From contig DAITSJ010000006.1 of the NCBI GenBank assembly GCA_036843405.1, positions 62,001 to 126,000 on the forward strand: DNA of 64,000 nucleotides, written 5' to 3'. Shown here piece by piece: positions 1-8,514 of the stretch (position 1 is the first letter of the stretch; each line of letters opens with the position of its first letter). The notes beneath the pieces were generated by a model. The model did not search any database. It was not told the DNA's origin and was given only the letters and a program-made list of their open reading frames with translations. The stretch is from DGNJ01 sp002388905 (GTDB lineage: Bacteria; Pseudomonadota; Gammaproteobacteria; Pseudomonadales; Porticoccaceae). Both the position numbers and the translations under genes were made by a program.

Positions 1-500
1 CGATGGGCGTCGTACATGGCATCGAGCATCCCGAACACAGTGTCGGGGCACTCGAGTACTTCCAGGAATACCCCCATTTCCCTGCGCGCGTCGAAAAACG
101 CATTGCGCCCCTGGCCGGGCACTTCGAAGGCCAGTACCTTCTCGAGACCGGTCTTTTCATAGTCGGCACAAATGGCATCGAAGTCAGCCGGGGAAATGGG
201 CTTGATGTTGGTCATGATATGGTGCGTCGCCCCTTCTCCATGGTGCTCCAGAACCTCGCCGAAGATAGCCGGCGTATCGGGCAGCGGCTCGATAAACTCC
301 ACCAGCGTCGTGCCGGAAAACCCAAGTGCCGCCTTGATCCGCCCCCCGAAGTGCCTGCCATCTGCTTCGAAGGCCATTTCCGGCATAGGCATCAGGTAGA
401 ACGGACCGGCGCCGGCGATATTCGCCCAGTAACGTGCCGCGGCATCCATATCGCCGGTGACATAGCAGACTTCCGTAACGGAACCGTTTTGCAGGGACAT
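1..500 (-). CDS. VOC (glyoxalase/dioxygenase fold) family protein, truncated by window edge
   Basis: The reverse strand reads open from an ATG at 500-498 to the window edge, about 166 residues with no stop. An AGGAAA Shine-Dalgarno lies just upstream of the ATG. The start MSLQNGSVTEVCYVTGDMDA, the later HHIM segment and VFLEVLE fit the repeated beta-alpha-beta-beta-beta units of the vicinal oxygen chelate superfamily, where His and Glu residues usually hold a metal. The exact reaction cannot be told. A second VOC protein lies at 39283-39747. The C-terminus is outside the window. Confidence 0.8.
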   Translation of the reverse strand, partial: MSLQNGSVTEVCYVTGDMDAAARYWANIAGAGPFYLMPMPEMAFEADGRHFGGRIKAALGFSGTTLVEFIEPLPDTPAIFGEVLEHHGEGATHHIMTNIKPISPADFDAICADYEKTGLEKVLAFEVPGQGRNAFFDARREMGVFLEVLECPDTVFGMLDAMYDAH

Positions 501-694
501 TGCCTTTCCTCCCGGGCCTGCCCGGCGTGGCCGGGCATCTGTTTATAATCGGGCGGACAGCAATAACCTGTCCGCTTTATGCATTCAAAAAGGCATCATA
601 GAGAATTAACGCGTATTAATGAAGCGCGACTTGGTACGATTGTAAAGTGCTGGCATTTCGTTATGCTCAGGTCTGATATGCAGTGGAGCAAGCG

Positions 695-1333
695 ATGAAA
701 AAATCCCTCCGTCTGGTCTTGAAGGGACTGGCCACGATTCTGCCGCTGGCGCTTACCCTCTACTTCCTGATCTGGCTGCTGATGGCCCTGGAGAGACTGA
801 CCCGACAGGCCCTGCTCTGGGTCATGCCGGATATCCTCTATTTCCCCGGCCTGGGAATACTGGTGGGACTGGTGGTGTTGTTCCTGGCGGGACTGCTCGT
901 CAACGCCTATTTTATCCGGCATGTGATCGACCTCGGCGAGGGCATTCTTGAACGGATCCCGCTGGTCAAATCGATATACGGGGCGATCCAGGACGTCACC
1001 CGGGTATTCTCAATGGGCGAGCGCCGCGACATGCAGAGCGTTGTTTCCCTCGATATGGGCAACGACATGCACCTGATCGGTTTCGTCACCGGCACCAACT
1101 CGGGCAAGGCGTTCTTTAGCGACCAGGAGTCGGAAAAGGTCGGCGTCTACCTGCCCATGAGCTACCAGGTCGGCGGCTATACGCTCTATGTGGATCGCAA
1201 GCGCTTGAGACCACTCAATATCGGCATCGAACAGGCCATGCGCATCGTCATTACGGGGGGTGCCCTGAGTACGCCCCAGGATGGCGCCCGTGGGACCGAG
1301 ACACCGGCGAAAGGGCCCCAAACCGGACGCTGA
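695..1333 (+). CDS. DUF502 family inner-membrane protein
   Basis: 212 residues from ATG 695. A GTG at 683 is also in frame, but GGAG at 685-688 is well placed for the ATG and overlaps the GTG. Two hydrophobic helices lie near residues 8-33 and 50-75. The first is followed by a short charged loop, the second by a soluble C-terminal domain containing RIPLVKSIYGAIQDV and a later YVDRKRL segment, both typical of DUF502. The family is often labelled a putative transporter, but its function is not established. It stands alone, with no clear operon partner. Confidence 0.85.
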   Translation: MKKSLRLVLKGLATILPLALTLYFLIWLLMALERLTRQALLWVMPDILYFPGLGILVGLVVLFLAGLLVNAYFIRHVIDLGEGILERIPLVKSIYGAIQDVTRVFSMGERRDMQSVVSLDMGNDMHLIGFVTGTNSGKAFFSDQESEKVGVYLPMSYQVGGYTLYVDRKRLRPLNIGIEQAMRIVITGGALSTPQDGARGTETPAKGPQTGR

Positions 1334-1367
1334 CCCCGGTCAGGCCGACCCGGTCAGGCCGACCCGG

Positions 1368-2138
1368 TCAGCCGGCCAACCCCTGTAGTACGGTACCGGC
1401 GGCATAGGCGAGGGCCGCCGCGATGCCGCCGATTAACAGTGTCTCGAGGCCGGCTTTTTTCCAGCCCGTATCAATGACCCGGGCCTTCAGGGCCCCGACC
1501 ACAAAGAACGCGACCGCGGTCAGGCCGCAACTCCAGGCAAACGCACCCTGAACCAACCCGGGTACGCCCCAGTTGACCAGATAGGGAACGAGCGGAATAA
1601 GGCCCACCAGGCAGAAGGCCACGAAAGTGGCGACACCGCCCCTGAAAGGGCTGTGCTCGTGCAGGGACATGCCATGCTCTTCCTGGAGCATGGTGTCCAC
1701 CCACTGCTCCCGGTCCGCGGTGATCACGTCCACCACCTGCTCGAGCAGTTCCCCGTCGAAGCCCTTGCGGGCATAGATCTGACGAACTTCTTCCCGCTCG
1801 CCCTGGGGGTATTTGGCGATTTCGTCCTGTTCCCGGAGCCGCGCCTTGTCGCGAAGCTCGTTCTCGGCCCGGGTGCCCAGGTAGTTGCTGACCGCCATGC
1901 TGAAACCGTCCGCCAGCAGGTTGGCGAAACCAAGGATAATGACGACGCTTGCCGACAGACCGGCACCGGCGACCCCCGCCACCACCGCAAAGGTGGTCAC
2001 CGCACCGTCGATGGCGCCGTAGACGAAATCCTTCAGGTAGCTGGATTCCGGCCCGTCCTCCAGTCGCTCGGCGATCTGTCCGGGCGTATGGGTGGCCTTG
2101 TAGACGTGGCGGGGCTGGGGTTTGGTGATATTGTTCAT
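1368..2138 (-). CDS. VIT1/CCC1-type transporter family protein
   Basis: 256 residues from ATG 2138, chosen because GGAAAG precedes it; the frame stays open 20 codons further upstream, nearly reaching trmL. The protein has a soluble N-terminus, then a helix rich in small residues (FVYGAIDGAVTTFAVVAGVA) and four more helices. The order matches the vacuolar iron transporter (VIT1/CCC1) family, which exports Fe2+ or Mn2+ from the cytosol. The acidic, helical middle segment (about residues 95-150) corresponds to the metal-binding domain of this family. The metal is not known here. It is divergent from trmL. Confidence 0.85.
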   Translation of the reverse strand: MNNITKPQPRHVYKATHTPGQIAERLEDGPESSYLKDFVYGAIDGAVTTFAVVAGVAGAGLSASVVIILGFANLLADGFSMAVSNYLGTRAENELRDKARLREQDEIAKYPQGEREEVRQIYARKGFDGELLEQVVDVITADREQWVDTMLQEEHGMSLHEHSPFRGGVATFVAFCLVGLIPLVPYLVNWGVPGLVQGAFAWSCGLTAVAFFVVGALKARVIDTGWKKAGLETLLIGGIAAALAYAAGTVLQGLAG

Positions 2139-2212
2139 TGTCAGCTTTCCTTTTACCGGCACGGTCGTCATCATAGCCGCCCGTTTGCGAGCCGGCACGG
2201 ATGTTCGTTCAC

Positions 2213-2677
2213 ATGTTACACATCGTACTCTACCAACCGGAAATCCCGCCCAACACCGGCAATATTATCCGGCTGTGCGCCAACACCGGTTTCCTGCTTC
2301 ACCTGATAGAGCCATTGGGCTTCGCCATGGACGACAAGCGACTGCGCCGGGCCGGCCTGGACTACCGCGAGTGGCAGGCGGTCAGTATTCACGGGCAATG
2401 GGAACAGTTCCTTGACACAGCCCAACCGGAACGTGTTTTCGCCTTAAGCACCCGGGGCGGGAACCGCTACTCCAGTATCCGCTTCCGTTCCGGCGACGCC
2501 CTGGTGTTCGGCCCGGAGACCCGGGGGTTGCCGAACAACTTCCTGGACCGGCTTTTGCCGGAAAGGATTCTGCGCATCCCAATGCAGTCCCGCAGCCGTA
2601 GCATGAACCTGTCCAATGCCGTCGCCGTGGTCGCCTATGAAGCATGGCGGCAACTGGATTTTGCCGGCGGCGACTAA
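2213..2677 (+). CDS. trmL: tRNA (cytidine(34)-2'-O)-methyltransferase TrmL
   Basis: 154 residues. The N-terminus MLHIVLYQPEIPPNTGNIIR matches E. coli TrmL closely, so ATG 2213 is preferred over the in-frame ATG at 2201. SPOUT-family motifs are present: NTGNIIRLC near residue 14, FGPETRGLP around residue 100, and RIPM with SRSMNLSNAV near the C-terminus, which form the trefoil knot that binds S-adenosylmethionine. The enzyme 2'-O-methylates the wobble base of the tRNA-Leu isoacceptors CAA and UAA. It is followed 44 nt later by fldB and then mnmC, another wobble-base tRNA enzyme. Confidence 0.95.
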   Translation: MLHIVLYQPEIPPNTGNIIRLCANTGFLLHLIEPLGFAMDDKRLRRAGLDYREWQAVSIHGQWEQFLDTAQPERVFALSTRGGNRYSSIRFRSGDALVFGPETRGLPNNFLDRLLPERILRIPMQSRSRSMNLSNAVAVVAYEAWRQLDFAGGD

Positions 2678-2721
2678 TACCATGCCTCGTTGATCTGCAG
2701 TTCCCGGACCCACCCGAAACC

Positions 2722-3249
2722 ATGACCGCACCCATCGGCCTTTTTTATGGCTCATCCACCTGCTATACCGAGATCGCCGCCGAGCGCATCCGCGACTGTC
2801 TGGGCAGCGACCAGGTGGATCTTTTCAATATCGCCGATACCCCGGTTCAAGCCATGGCCGGCTACGACTACCTGATCCTGGGTATTCCCACCTGGGACTA
2901 CGGTGAGCTCCAGGAGGACTGGGAAGATATCTGGGACGAACTGGACGATATCGACCTGGCCGGCAAAATCGTTGCCTTGTACGGTCTCGGTGACCAGATC
3001 GGCTACCCCGAGTGGTTCCAGGACGCCCTGGGCTATCTGTGGGCCAAGGTAGTCAACCTGGGCGCCCGCACCGTGGGCCTGTGGCCGGCGCAGGGGTACG
3101 AATTCGAGCAATCCAAGGCCATCACTGACGACGGCCGGTATTTCGTGGGACTGTGCCTGGACGAGGAAAACGAATTCGAGGAATCGGCCGCCCGCGTAGA
3201 GACCTGGTGCCGGCAGGTCCTCGCTGAATTCGGGTTGCACCATGACTGA
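2722..3249 (+). CDS. fldB: Long-chain flavodoxin FldB
   Basis: 175 residues from ATG 2722; an upstream extension is open but unlike the family. The sequence follows E. coli FldB nearly along its whole length: GLFYGSSTCYTE (FMN phosphate loop) at the N-terminus, LGIPTWDYGELQEDWE around residue 52, and LYGLGDQIGYPEWF around residue 90, with aromatic residues that stack on FMN. Flavodoxins carry low-potential electrons; FldB-type proteins are linked to stress responses in enterics. The stop overlaps the mnmC start by 8 nt, implying translational coupling. Confidence 0.95.
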   Translation: MTAPIGLFYGSSTCYTEIAAERIRDCLGSDQVDLFNIADTPVQAMAGYDYLILGIPTWDYGELQEDWEDIWDELDDIDLAGKIVALYGLGDQIGYPEWFQDALGYLWAKVVNLGARTVGLWPAQGYEFEQSKAITDDGRYFVGLCLDEENEFEESAARVETWCRQVLAEFGLHHD

Positions 3250-5335
3250 AAGCACAGGACCGACGGCCTCCGGGGCGGATATCCACTGGCAGGGAGATAT
3301 TCCCGTATCGCGGCATTTCGGCGATGTCTATTATTCCCGGGATGACGGCCGGGGCGAAACCCGGCACGTCTTTCTGGAGGGCAACGACCTGCCCGGGCGC
3401 TGGCGGCGGCTGCCGCCGGGCGCCGCCTTCACGCTGGGGGAAACGGGCTTCGGCACCGGCCTGAACTTCCTGTGCGCCGCCCACTTGTGGCTTGAAAGCG
3501 CGCCGCCGGATTGCCGACTTCACTATGTGGCGGTGGAGAAATACCCGCTGGCCGCAGGCGACTGTCGCCGGGCGCTGTCGGCCTGGCCGGAACTTGAAGA
3601 ACTTACCTCGGAACTGATCGCCAATTACCCTCCTCCCGTGGCGGGCGGACACCGGCTCTGGCTGGCCGGGGACCGCATTTGCCTGACACTCTTCTTTGCC
3701 GATGCCGGGTGCGCTCTGACGGGCCTGACCGGTTCGGACGATCCGCGCTTTGCCCGGGTTGGCAACCCGGCCGTGGACGCCTGGTTCCTGGACGGCTTCG
3801 CCCCGGCCAGGAACCCGGGCCTCTGGACCCCCGACCTGTTCGGCGTAATGGCGCGCCTCTCCGCGCCCGGCACGACCTTCGCCACCTTCACAGCAGCGCG
3901 GGCCGTGCGTCGGGGCCTGCAGGAGGCCGGTTTCCAGGTCGACAAGGTGCGGGGCTTTGGCCGCAAGCGGGATATGCTCAGGGGCCGTTATGCCGGCGGT
4001 GTCGTCGACAGCCCACCTGGGGAAACAGTGAGCCGACGGAACAGTCCCTGGCCACCGCCATGGCACGTGGGTGGCGCCGCCACCCGGGACAAACGGGCCC
4101 TGGTGCTGGGGGCCGGCATCGCCGGCTGCGCCACGGCCCGGGCCCTGGATCGCCGCGGCTGGTCGGTGACACTGGTGGACCGACACGCCCGGGTAGCGGG
4201 CGAGGCTTCCGGCAATCCCCAGGGAATCCTATATCCGAAATTGTCGAAGGAGGACTCGCCCCTGGCCCTGTTCGGTCGCCAGGCGCTATGCCATGCCCTG
4301 CATTTCTATCGCGATTATTGGCGGACGAACCAGCCGGGAGACGCCTGCGGGGTAATGGTGCTGCCTGAGAGCGACAGGGACAGGCGGGATTTCGCCGTTA
4401 TCGGCCAACGCCATCCGGTCGAACTGGTGCGCCTGCTGCAAGGCGAGGCCGTCAGTCAAGCCGCCGGGCTTCCCCTGGCCGGGGATCTGGCGCTTTTCTA
4501 TCCCGGGCTGGGCTGGGTGGCACCGGCACAGGTCTGTCGAACCCTGGCCCGGGGCCTGCCCTACCGGCAGGCCGAAGTGGCCGATATCCGCTATGACGGG
4601 AAAACCGCAAGCTGGCAGTTGCTGGACGAAAACCGTGGCATTATTGCTAACGCCCCGAATCTGGTACTTGCCTGCGGTCACGGGACCGGCCGTTTTGACC
4701 AGACCCGGCACCTGCCCCTGAAACCACTCCGGGGCCAGATCAGCATTGTTCCCGCCAACCGTGCTTCGGAATCACTCAAAGCCGTGGTTTGCGGCAGCGC
4801 CTATCTGGCACCGGCCCGGGACGGCTACCACACCCTGGGTGCCACCTACACCCCGGAAGAGGTCAGCGACCGGGTACGGGACGAGGACCACCGGCAAAAC
4901 CTGGCTGCCATCGCCGCTACCGATGCCGGGCTCGCCAGTGTCTTCGATGGCATCCCCGCCGATCAGCTCGACGGTCGTGCCGGCCTGCGCTGCACCACGC
5001 CGGATTACCTGCCCGTGGCGGGCCCGGCACCCCGCCACGACGCCTTTGTGGAGGATTTCGGTGCACTCGCCCATAACGCCAGGGCCGATATCCCGCGCAC
5101 CGGCCGCTACTGGCCCGGGCTTTACCTCAATTGCGGGCACGGTTCACGGGGCCTCACCTACGCGCCCCAGGCTGCGGAAGTCGTCGCCGATGAAATGGAC
5201 AGCAAGCCGTCTCCCCTGGAGCGGGACCTGCGCCTGGCGATCCATCCCGCCCGCTTTATCGTTCGCGATCTTAAGCGCGGCAGAATCACCTTACCCGAAA
5301 ACTCTGCGCCTAACAGGGGGACCGGCAGCCGATGA
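3242..5335 (+). CDS. mnmC: Bifunctional tRNA mnm5s2U34 biosynthesis protein MnmC
   Basis: 697 residues, slightly longer than the roughly 670 of E. coli MnmC. The N-terminal half is the MnmD methyltransferase, with LGETGFGTGLNFL as the SAM motif near residue 60 and WFLDGFAPARNPGLW near residue 180. The C-terminal half is the FAD oxidoreductase, with a Rossmann motif LGAGIAGCATARALD near residue 283, followed by EASGNPQGILYPKLS typical of MnmC. The protein converts cmnm5(s2)U34 to nm5(s2)U34 and methylates it to mnm5(s2)U34. It overlaps fldB by 8 nt and DUF2235 by 4 nt (ATGA), so these three are read as one unit. Confidence 0.96.
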   Translation: MTESTGPTASGADIHWQGDIPVSRHFGDVYYSRDDGRGETRHVFLEGNDLPGRWRRLPPGAAFTLGETGFGTGLNFLCAAHLWLESAPPDCRLHYVAVEKYPLAAGDCRRALSAWPELEELTSELIANYPPPVAGGHRLWLAGDRICLTLFFADAGCALTGLTGSDDPRFARVGNPAVDAWFLDGFAPARNPGLWTPDLFGVMARLSAPGTTFATFTAARAVRRGLQEAGFQVDKVRGFGRKRDMLRGRYAGGVVDSPPGETVSRRNSPWPPPWHVGGAATRDKRALVLGAGIAGCATARALDRRGWSVTLVDRHARVAGEASGNPQGILYPKLSKEDSPLALFGRQALCHALHFYRDYWRTNQPGDACGVMVLPESDRDRRDFAVIGQRHPVELVRLLQGEAVSQAAGLPLAGDLALFYPGLGWVAPAQVCRTLARGLPYRQAEVADIRYDGKTASWQLLDENRGIIANAPNLVLACGHGTGRFDQTRHLPLKPLRGQISIVPANRASESLKAVVCGSAYLAPARDGYHTLGATYTPEEVSDRVRDEDHRQNLAAIAATDAGLASVFDGIPADQLDGRAGLRCTTPDYLPVAGPAPRHDAFVEDFGALAHNARADIPRTGRYWPGLYLNCGHGSRGLTYAPQAAEVVADEMDSKPSPLERDLRLAIHPARFIVRDLKRGRITLPENSAPNRGTGSR

Positions 5336-6312
5336 AGCGACTGATCCTCTGTTGCGATAGCGCCTGGGATCCGCCCCGGGGTGGGCACACCAACGTGCTG
5401 GGGCTCGCTCGTGCCATCGCTTCGGAAGACGAGGACGGTGTGACGCAGGTTGTCTACTACCAGGACAGGGCTCTGTCAGTGGAGACAGAAGAGCCACAGC
5501 CCCTGGGCAGGGACATCCGTGGCGCATATCGTTTTCTGGTGCACAATTATGCAGACGGCGACGAAATCTGGCTGTTCGGCTCCAGTCGGGGCGCCACCAT
5601 CGCCCGATGCTGTATCGGACTACTGCGCAATGTCTGGCTCCTCGACAGGCGCCAGGCCCATCGCATCGATGAAGCCTATCGAATCTACCGCACACGATGG
5701 CGGGCCGATGCCGCCAATGCCGTCGCGTTCCGGCAAGCACATTGTCGACAGGTCAGTGTCCGTTTTCTCGGCGTCTGGGACACGGTGGGCGACGGTGGCG
5801 TACCGGGAAAGGCTGAGGGGGAGAACGTCGATGCAGGATTTCATGATAACCGGCTCAGCGGTATCGTGGAGCACGGCTACCATGCCCTGGCCATTGATGA
5901 ACGGCGCAAAACCCGTGCCCCGGTCCTGTGGCGGACACACCCGGAGCGCACCCGCACAGAACAATGCTGGTTTGCCGGCAACCACCAGGATATCGGCGGG
6001 GGGCACGCGGAAGACGGACTCTCCCGAATCACCCTGGCCTGGATGGCAGACAAGGCCGCCGCCGCCGGCCTGGCGTTCGACCGCGATTTCCTGGACACCC
6101 TGACCCGGGAAACCCGCGAGAAAGTCGTGCACGGTTCGGGGCGGGAACAATTGCGGCGGGCGGGGTTCACGCGCCGAATTATCGGGTGCCTCAACGGGGA
6201 TGAAATACTGCACACTTCCGCCGAGCAGCGCTTCCTGCGCGACAACCGTTACCGGCCAGGCAACCTGGCCGAATTCCTGGCCCGGGACGAGCAGATCCAG
6301 CTCCCGTTGTAG
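5332..6312 (+). CDS. DUF2235 alpha/beta-hydrolase-like protein
   Basis: 326 residues; its ATG shares ATGA with the mnmC stop. It begins KRLILCCDSAWDPP, the Asp-containing strand that opens DUF2235 domains. It continues to LFGSSRGATIAR around residue 83, a GxSxG nucleophile elbow, then FLGVWDTVGDGG around residue 143 and a His-rich segment with GGGHAEDG near residue 223. DUF2235 is the catalytic domain of Tle1 type VI phospholipase effectors, but many stand-alone cytosolic versions have no known substrate. No signal peptide or secretion gene is nearby, so a housekeeping hydrolase is more likely than an effector. Confidence 0.85.
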   Translation: MKRLILCCDSAWDPPRGGHTNVLGLARAIASEDEDGVTQVVYYQDRALSVETEEPQPLGRDIRGAYRFLVHNYADGDEIWLFGSSRGATIARCCIGLLRNVWLLDRRQAHRIDEAYRIYRTRWRADAANAVAFRQAHCRQVSVRFLGVWDTVGDGGVPGKAEGENVDAGFHDNRLSGIVEHGYHALAIDERRKTRAPVLWRTHPERTRTEQCWFAGNHQDIGGGHAEDGLSRITLAWMADKAAAAGLAFDRDFLDTLTRETREKVVHGSGREQLRRAGFTRRIIGCLNGDEILHTSAEQRFLRDNRYRPGNLAEFLARDEQIQLPL

Positions 6313-6347
6313 TCGGTCCCCGCTCCCGGGCGGGCCCGGACAACAAA

Positions 6348-6373
6348 AAAAGGCCGGCGGATGCCGGCCTTTT
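6348..6373. terminator. Bidirectional intrinsic terminator
   Basis: Perfect 11-bp stem (AAAAGGCCGGC, loop GGAT, GCCGGCCTTTT). It has an A-tract before it and a T-tract after it, so it can end transcripts from both the mnmC/DUF2235 side and the convergent bfr side. Confidence 0.85.
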
Positions 6374-6398
6374 CGCTACCTGGATCGAAGCATGGTTT

Positions 6399-6863
6399 TT
6401 ACATCATGGACTGCTGGTAGTTTTCCAGGCCCACGCGATTAATCAGATCCAGCTGGGTTTCGAGCCAGTCCACATGTTCTTCCTCGCTGTCCAGGATATG
6501 CCGGAACAGATCCCTGGAAACGAAGTCGGACACACTTTCGCAATAGGCGATGGCTTCCTTGAGCTGGGGCAGGGCTATCAGTTCCAGCTTGAGATCGCAC
6601 TCCAGAATCTCGCGCACATCCTCGCCGATCAGGAGTTTGCCCAATTCCTGCAGGTTGGGCAGCCCTTCCAGAAACAGGATACGCTTGATAAGCATATCCG
6701 CATGCTTCATTTCGTCGATGGATTCCTCGTATTCCTTCTCGTTGAGCTTCTCCAGTCCCCAATCCTGGCAGATCCGGGCATGAAGGAAATACTGGTTGAT
6801 GGCGGTAAGTTCGTTCTTGAGGGCTTCGTTGAGATATTCGATAACCTTTTTATCGCCTTGCAC
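6399..6863 (-). CDS. bfr: Bacterioferritin
   Basis: 154 residues. The ferritin four-helix bundle keeps the diiron ferroxidase ligands in the expected places: Glu18, Glu51 and His54, plus an EEEH segment near residue 127. The heme-binding Met52 lies in DEMKHADMLI. It stores iron as a 24-mer with inter-subunit heme. It is divergent from bfd, with a Fur-box-like site between them. The short C-terminal tail ends QQSMM. Confidence 0.95.
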   Translation of the reverse strand: MQGDKKVIEYLNEALKNELTAINQYFLHARICQDWGLEKLNEKEYEESIDEMKHADMLIKRILFLEGLPNLQELGKLLIGEDVREILECDLKLELIALPQLKEAIAYCESVSDFVSRDLFRHILDSEEEHVDWLETQLDLINRVGLENYQQSMM

Positions 6864-6966
6864 GGCAGTTCTCCAGCTTCCATTGTTTGGCGTTTATTGT
6901 AGCCAAGCCCGCCCGCCACGAGCAAACAAATACTGTCCCTTCAACCCTATGGGCCACGATAATGTT

Positions 6967-6985
6967 GACAATGATTCTCATTTAC
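6967..6985. promoter_or_regulatory. Fur box between bfr and bfd
   Basis: GACAATGATTCTCATTTAC matches the 19-bp Fur consensus at 14 positions. It overlaps a TTGACA that can serve as the -35 element for bfd (CATAAA at 6987 as a weak -10). This fits iron-repressed bfd expression; bfr may share the site. Confidence 0.75.
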
Positions 6986-7022
6986 ACATAAACTGACAGG
7001 GTAAATCGCGGAGTTTCCCAAC

Positions 7023-7235
7023 ATGTTTGTGTGCATCTGCAAGGGCGTCAGGGAAAAACAAATCCGCCGCGAGGTTCAGCGCGGCGCCACCACTTTCGAG
7101 GAACTACAGATGAGCCTCGATGTGGGTATATGCTGTGGCCAGTGCGAAGAGACGGCAAAAGCCCTTATCGACGAGACCCTCGATCAGGAGCGGGCCCTGG
7201 ACGCCATGACTCACTGCCAGTATCAACAGGCATAA
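7023..7235 (+). CDS. bfd: Bacterioferritin-associated ferredoxin
   Basis: 70 residues. Four cysteines in the Bfd arrangement, Cys4-x-Cys6 and then GICCGQC, can bind a [2Fe-2S] cluster. Bfd docks on bacterioferritin and passes electrons through heme to release stored iron. The Fur-box-like sequence 40 nt upstream and the divergent bfr support the assignment. The C-terminus is slightly longer than in E. coli Bfd. Confidence 0.93.
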   Translation: MFVCICKGVREKQIRREVQRGATTFEELQMSLDVGICCGQCEETAKALIDETLDQERALDAMTHCQYQQA

Positions 7236-7280
7236 TTTTTATAAAACTCAATACTTTATAACGATAATATAATCTATTTT

Positions 7281-8306
7281 CTAGGTTTTGTTCGGTGTTC
7301 CCAGCGCGTCGATGACTTCCCGCACGAGAGCCGGTCCCCGGTAGATGAATCCCGTATAAACCTGCACAAGGCTGGCGCCCGCCTCCAGCTTTTCCAGGGC
7401 ATCCTGCCCCGAACAGATACCCCCCACACCGATTATTGGCAAGGCGCCGTCCAGTTCCCGGGCCAGCGCCGCAATCACTTCCGTCGCCCGGGCCCGGAGC
7501 GGTGCGCCGCTGAGCCCCCCGGCTTCATTGGCGAGTGGGTGCTGATCGACACCATTGCGACTGACAGTCGTGTTGGTGGCGATGACACCATCGATGCCGG
7601 CCCCGGACACGAGCTTTGCGATCTGGCCGATTGCCTCGTTGTCGATATCGGGCGCGATTTTTACCGCCAGGGGCACGTAGCGCCCATGGCGGTCCGCGAG
7701 GGCTGCCTGGCGCTCCTTGAGCAGGCCCAGCAGGGACTTGAGGGAATCCCCGTGCTGGAGGTCGCGCAGACCCGGTGTGTTCGGCGAGGAAATGTTAACC
7801 GCGATATAGTCGGCGCAACCATAGACCCGGTCCATTCCCGCCAGATAATCGTCCGCCGCCCGTTCCACCGGCGTATCAAAGTTCTTGCCGATGTTGATAC
7901 CCAGGATACCGGGGTAACGCCGGCGAGCGACCCGGGAAACCAGGTGATCCACTCCCCGGTTGTTGAACCCCATGCGGTTGATAATGGCCTGGTAGTCAGG
8001 CAACCGAAACAGCCTGGGCCTGGGGTTGCCCGGCTGCGGGCGCGGCGTCACCGTGCCCACCTCCACAAAACCAAAACCGAGCGCGCCCAGGGCATTAAAG
8101 TAATCGGCATTCTTGTCAAGGCCGGCGGCCAGGCCCAGGCGGTTGGGGAACTCCAGGCCCATGACCCGAACCGGTTGCCCGGGCAGTCCCGCCCGGGGCA
8201 GACGCAGCAACCCCAGCCGCTCGGCACAGCCCATCAGTTCCAGGGACACATCGTGGGAGGTTTCCGGCGGCAACAGAAAAAGGGCCTTGCGCAATAGTTG
8301 GTACAT
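7281..8306 (-). CDS. pyrD: Dihydroorotate dehydrogenase (quinone), class 2
   Basis: 341 residues from ATG 8306 (MYQLLRKALFLLPPETSHD, the membrane-associating N-terminus of class 2 enzymes); the frame is open 43 codons further upstream but unlike the family. Motifs seen are GLAAGLDKNAD near residue 58, NRMGFNNRG near residue 109, VNISSPNTPGLRDLQ with the class 2 catalytic Ser near residue 172, and GVGGI near residue 292 for the FMN phosphate. It oxidises dihydroorotate to orotate and reduces quinone in pyrimidine synthesis. It is transcribed alone. Confidence 0.95.
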   Translation of the reverse strand: MYQLLRKALFLLPPETSHDVSLELMGCAERLGLLRLPRAGLPGQPVRVMGLEFPNRLGLAAGLDKNADYFNALGALGFGFVEVGTVTPRPQPGNPRPRLFRLPDYQAIINRMGFNNRGVDHLVSRVARRRYPGILGINIGKNFDTPVERAADDYLAGMDRVYGCADYIAVNISSPNTPGLRDLQHGDSLKSLLGLLKERQAALADRHGRYVPLAVKIAPDIDNEAIGQIAKLVSGAGIDGVIATNTTVSRNGVDQHPLANEAGGLSGAPLRARATEVIAALARELDGALPIIGVGGICSGQDALEKLEAGASLVQVYTGFIYRGPALVREVIDALGTPNKT

Positions 8307-8514
8307 GGGCATTGGTCCGTAAAAAACGGCGCAAAGCATAAGCCATGGACGCCGCCAAGTCACGGCGAGGCAGGCAGTCGTGACGGCAGAAAAATGGTAC
8401 CGCCCGGGAGCTTTTTCGCTTTGTCGCTGTCCCATAGAACCATTAAACTCCTTCGTCGCGCCATCACAGGCTGCGTCGCCACCGGATTACCAACCAAGTC
8501 AGGAGAACGCGAGA

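Noticed and set aside
3..548. Plus-strand reading frame of 181 codons at the left edge
   Set aside because: It is the antisense of the VOC gene on the minus strand, which has a ribosome site and clear family features.
5332..6312. DUF2235 protein as type VI secretion phospholipase effector
   Set aside because: No vgrG, immunity gene or secretion marks nearby; it is translationally coupled to mnmC.
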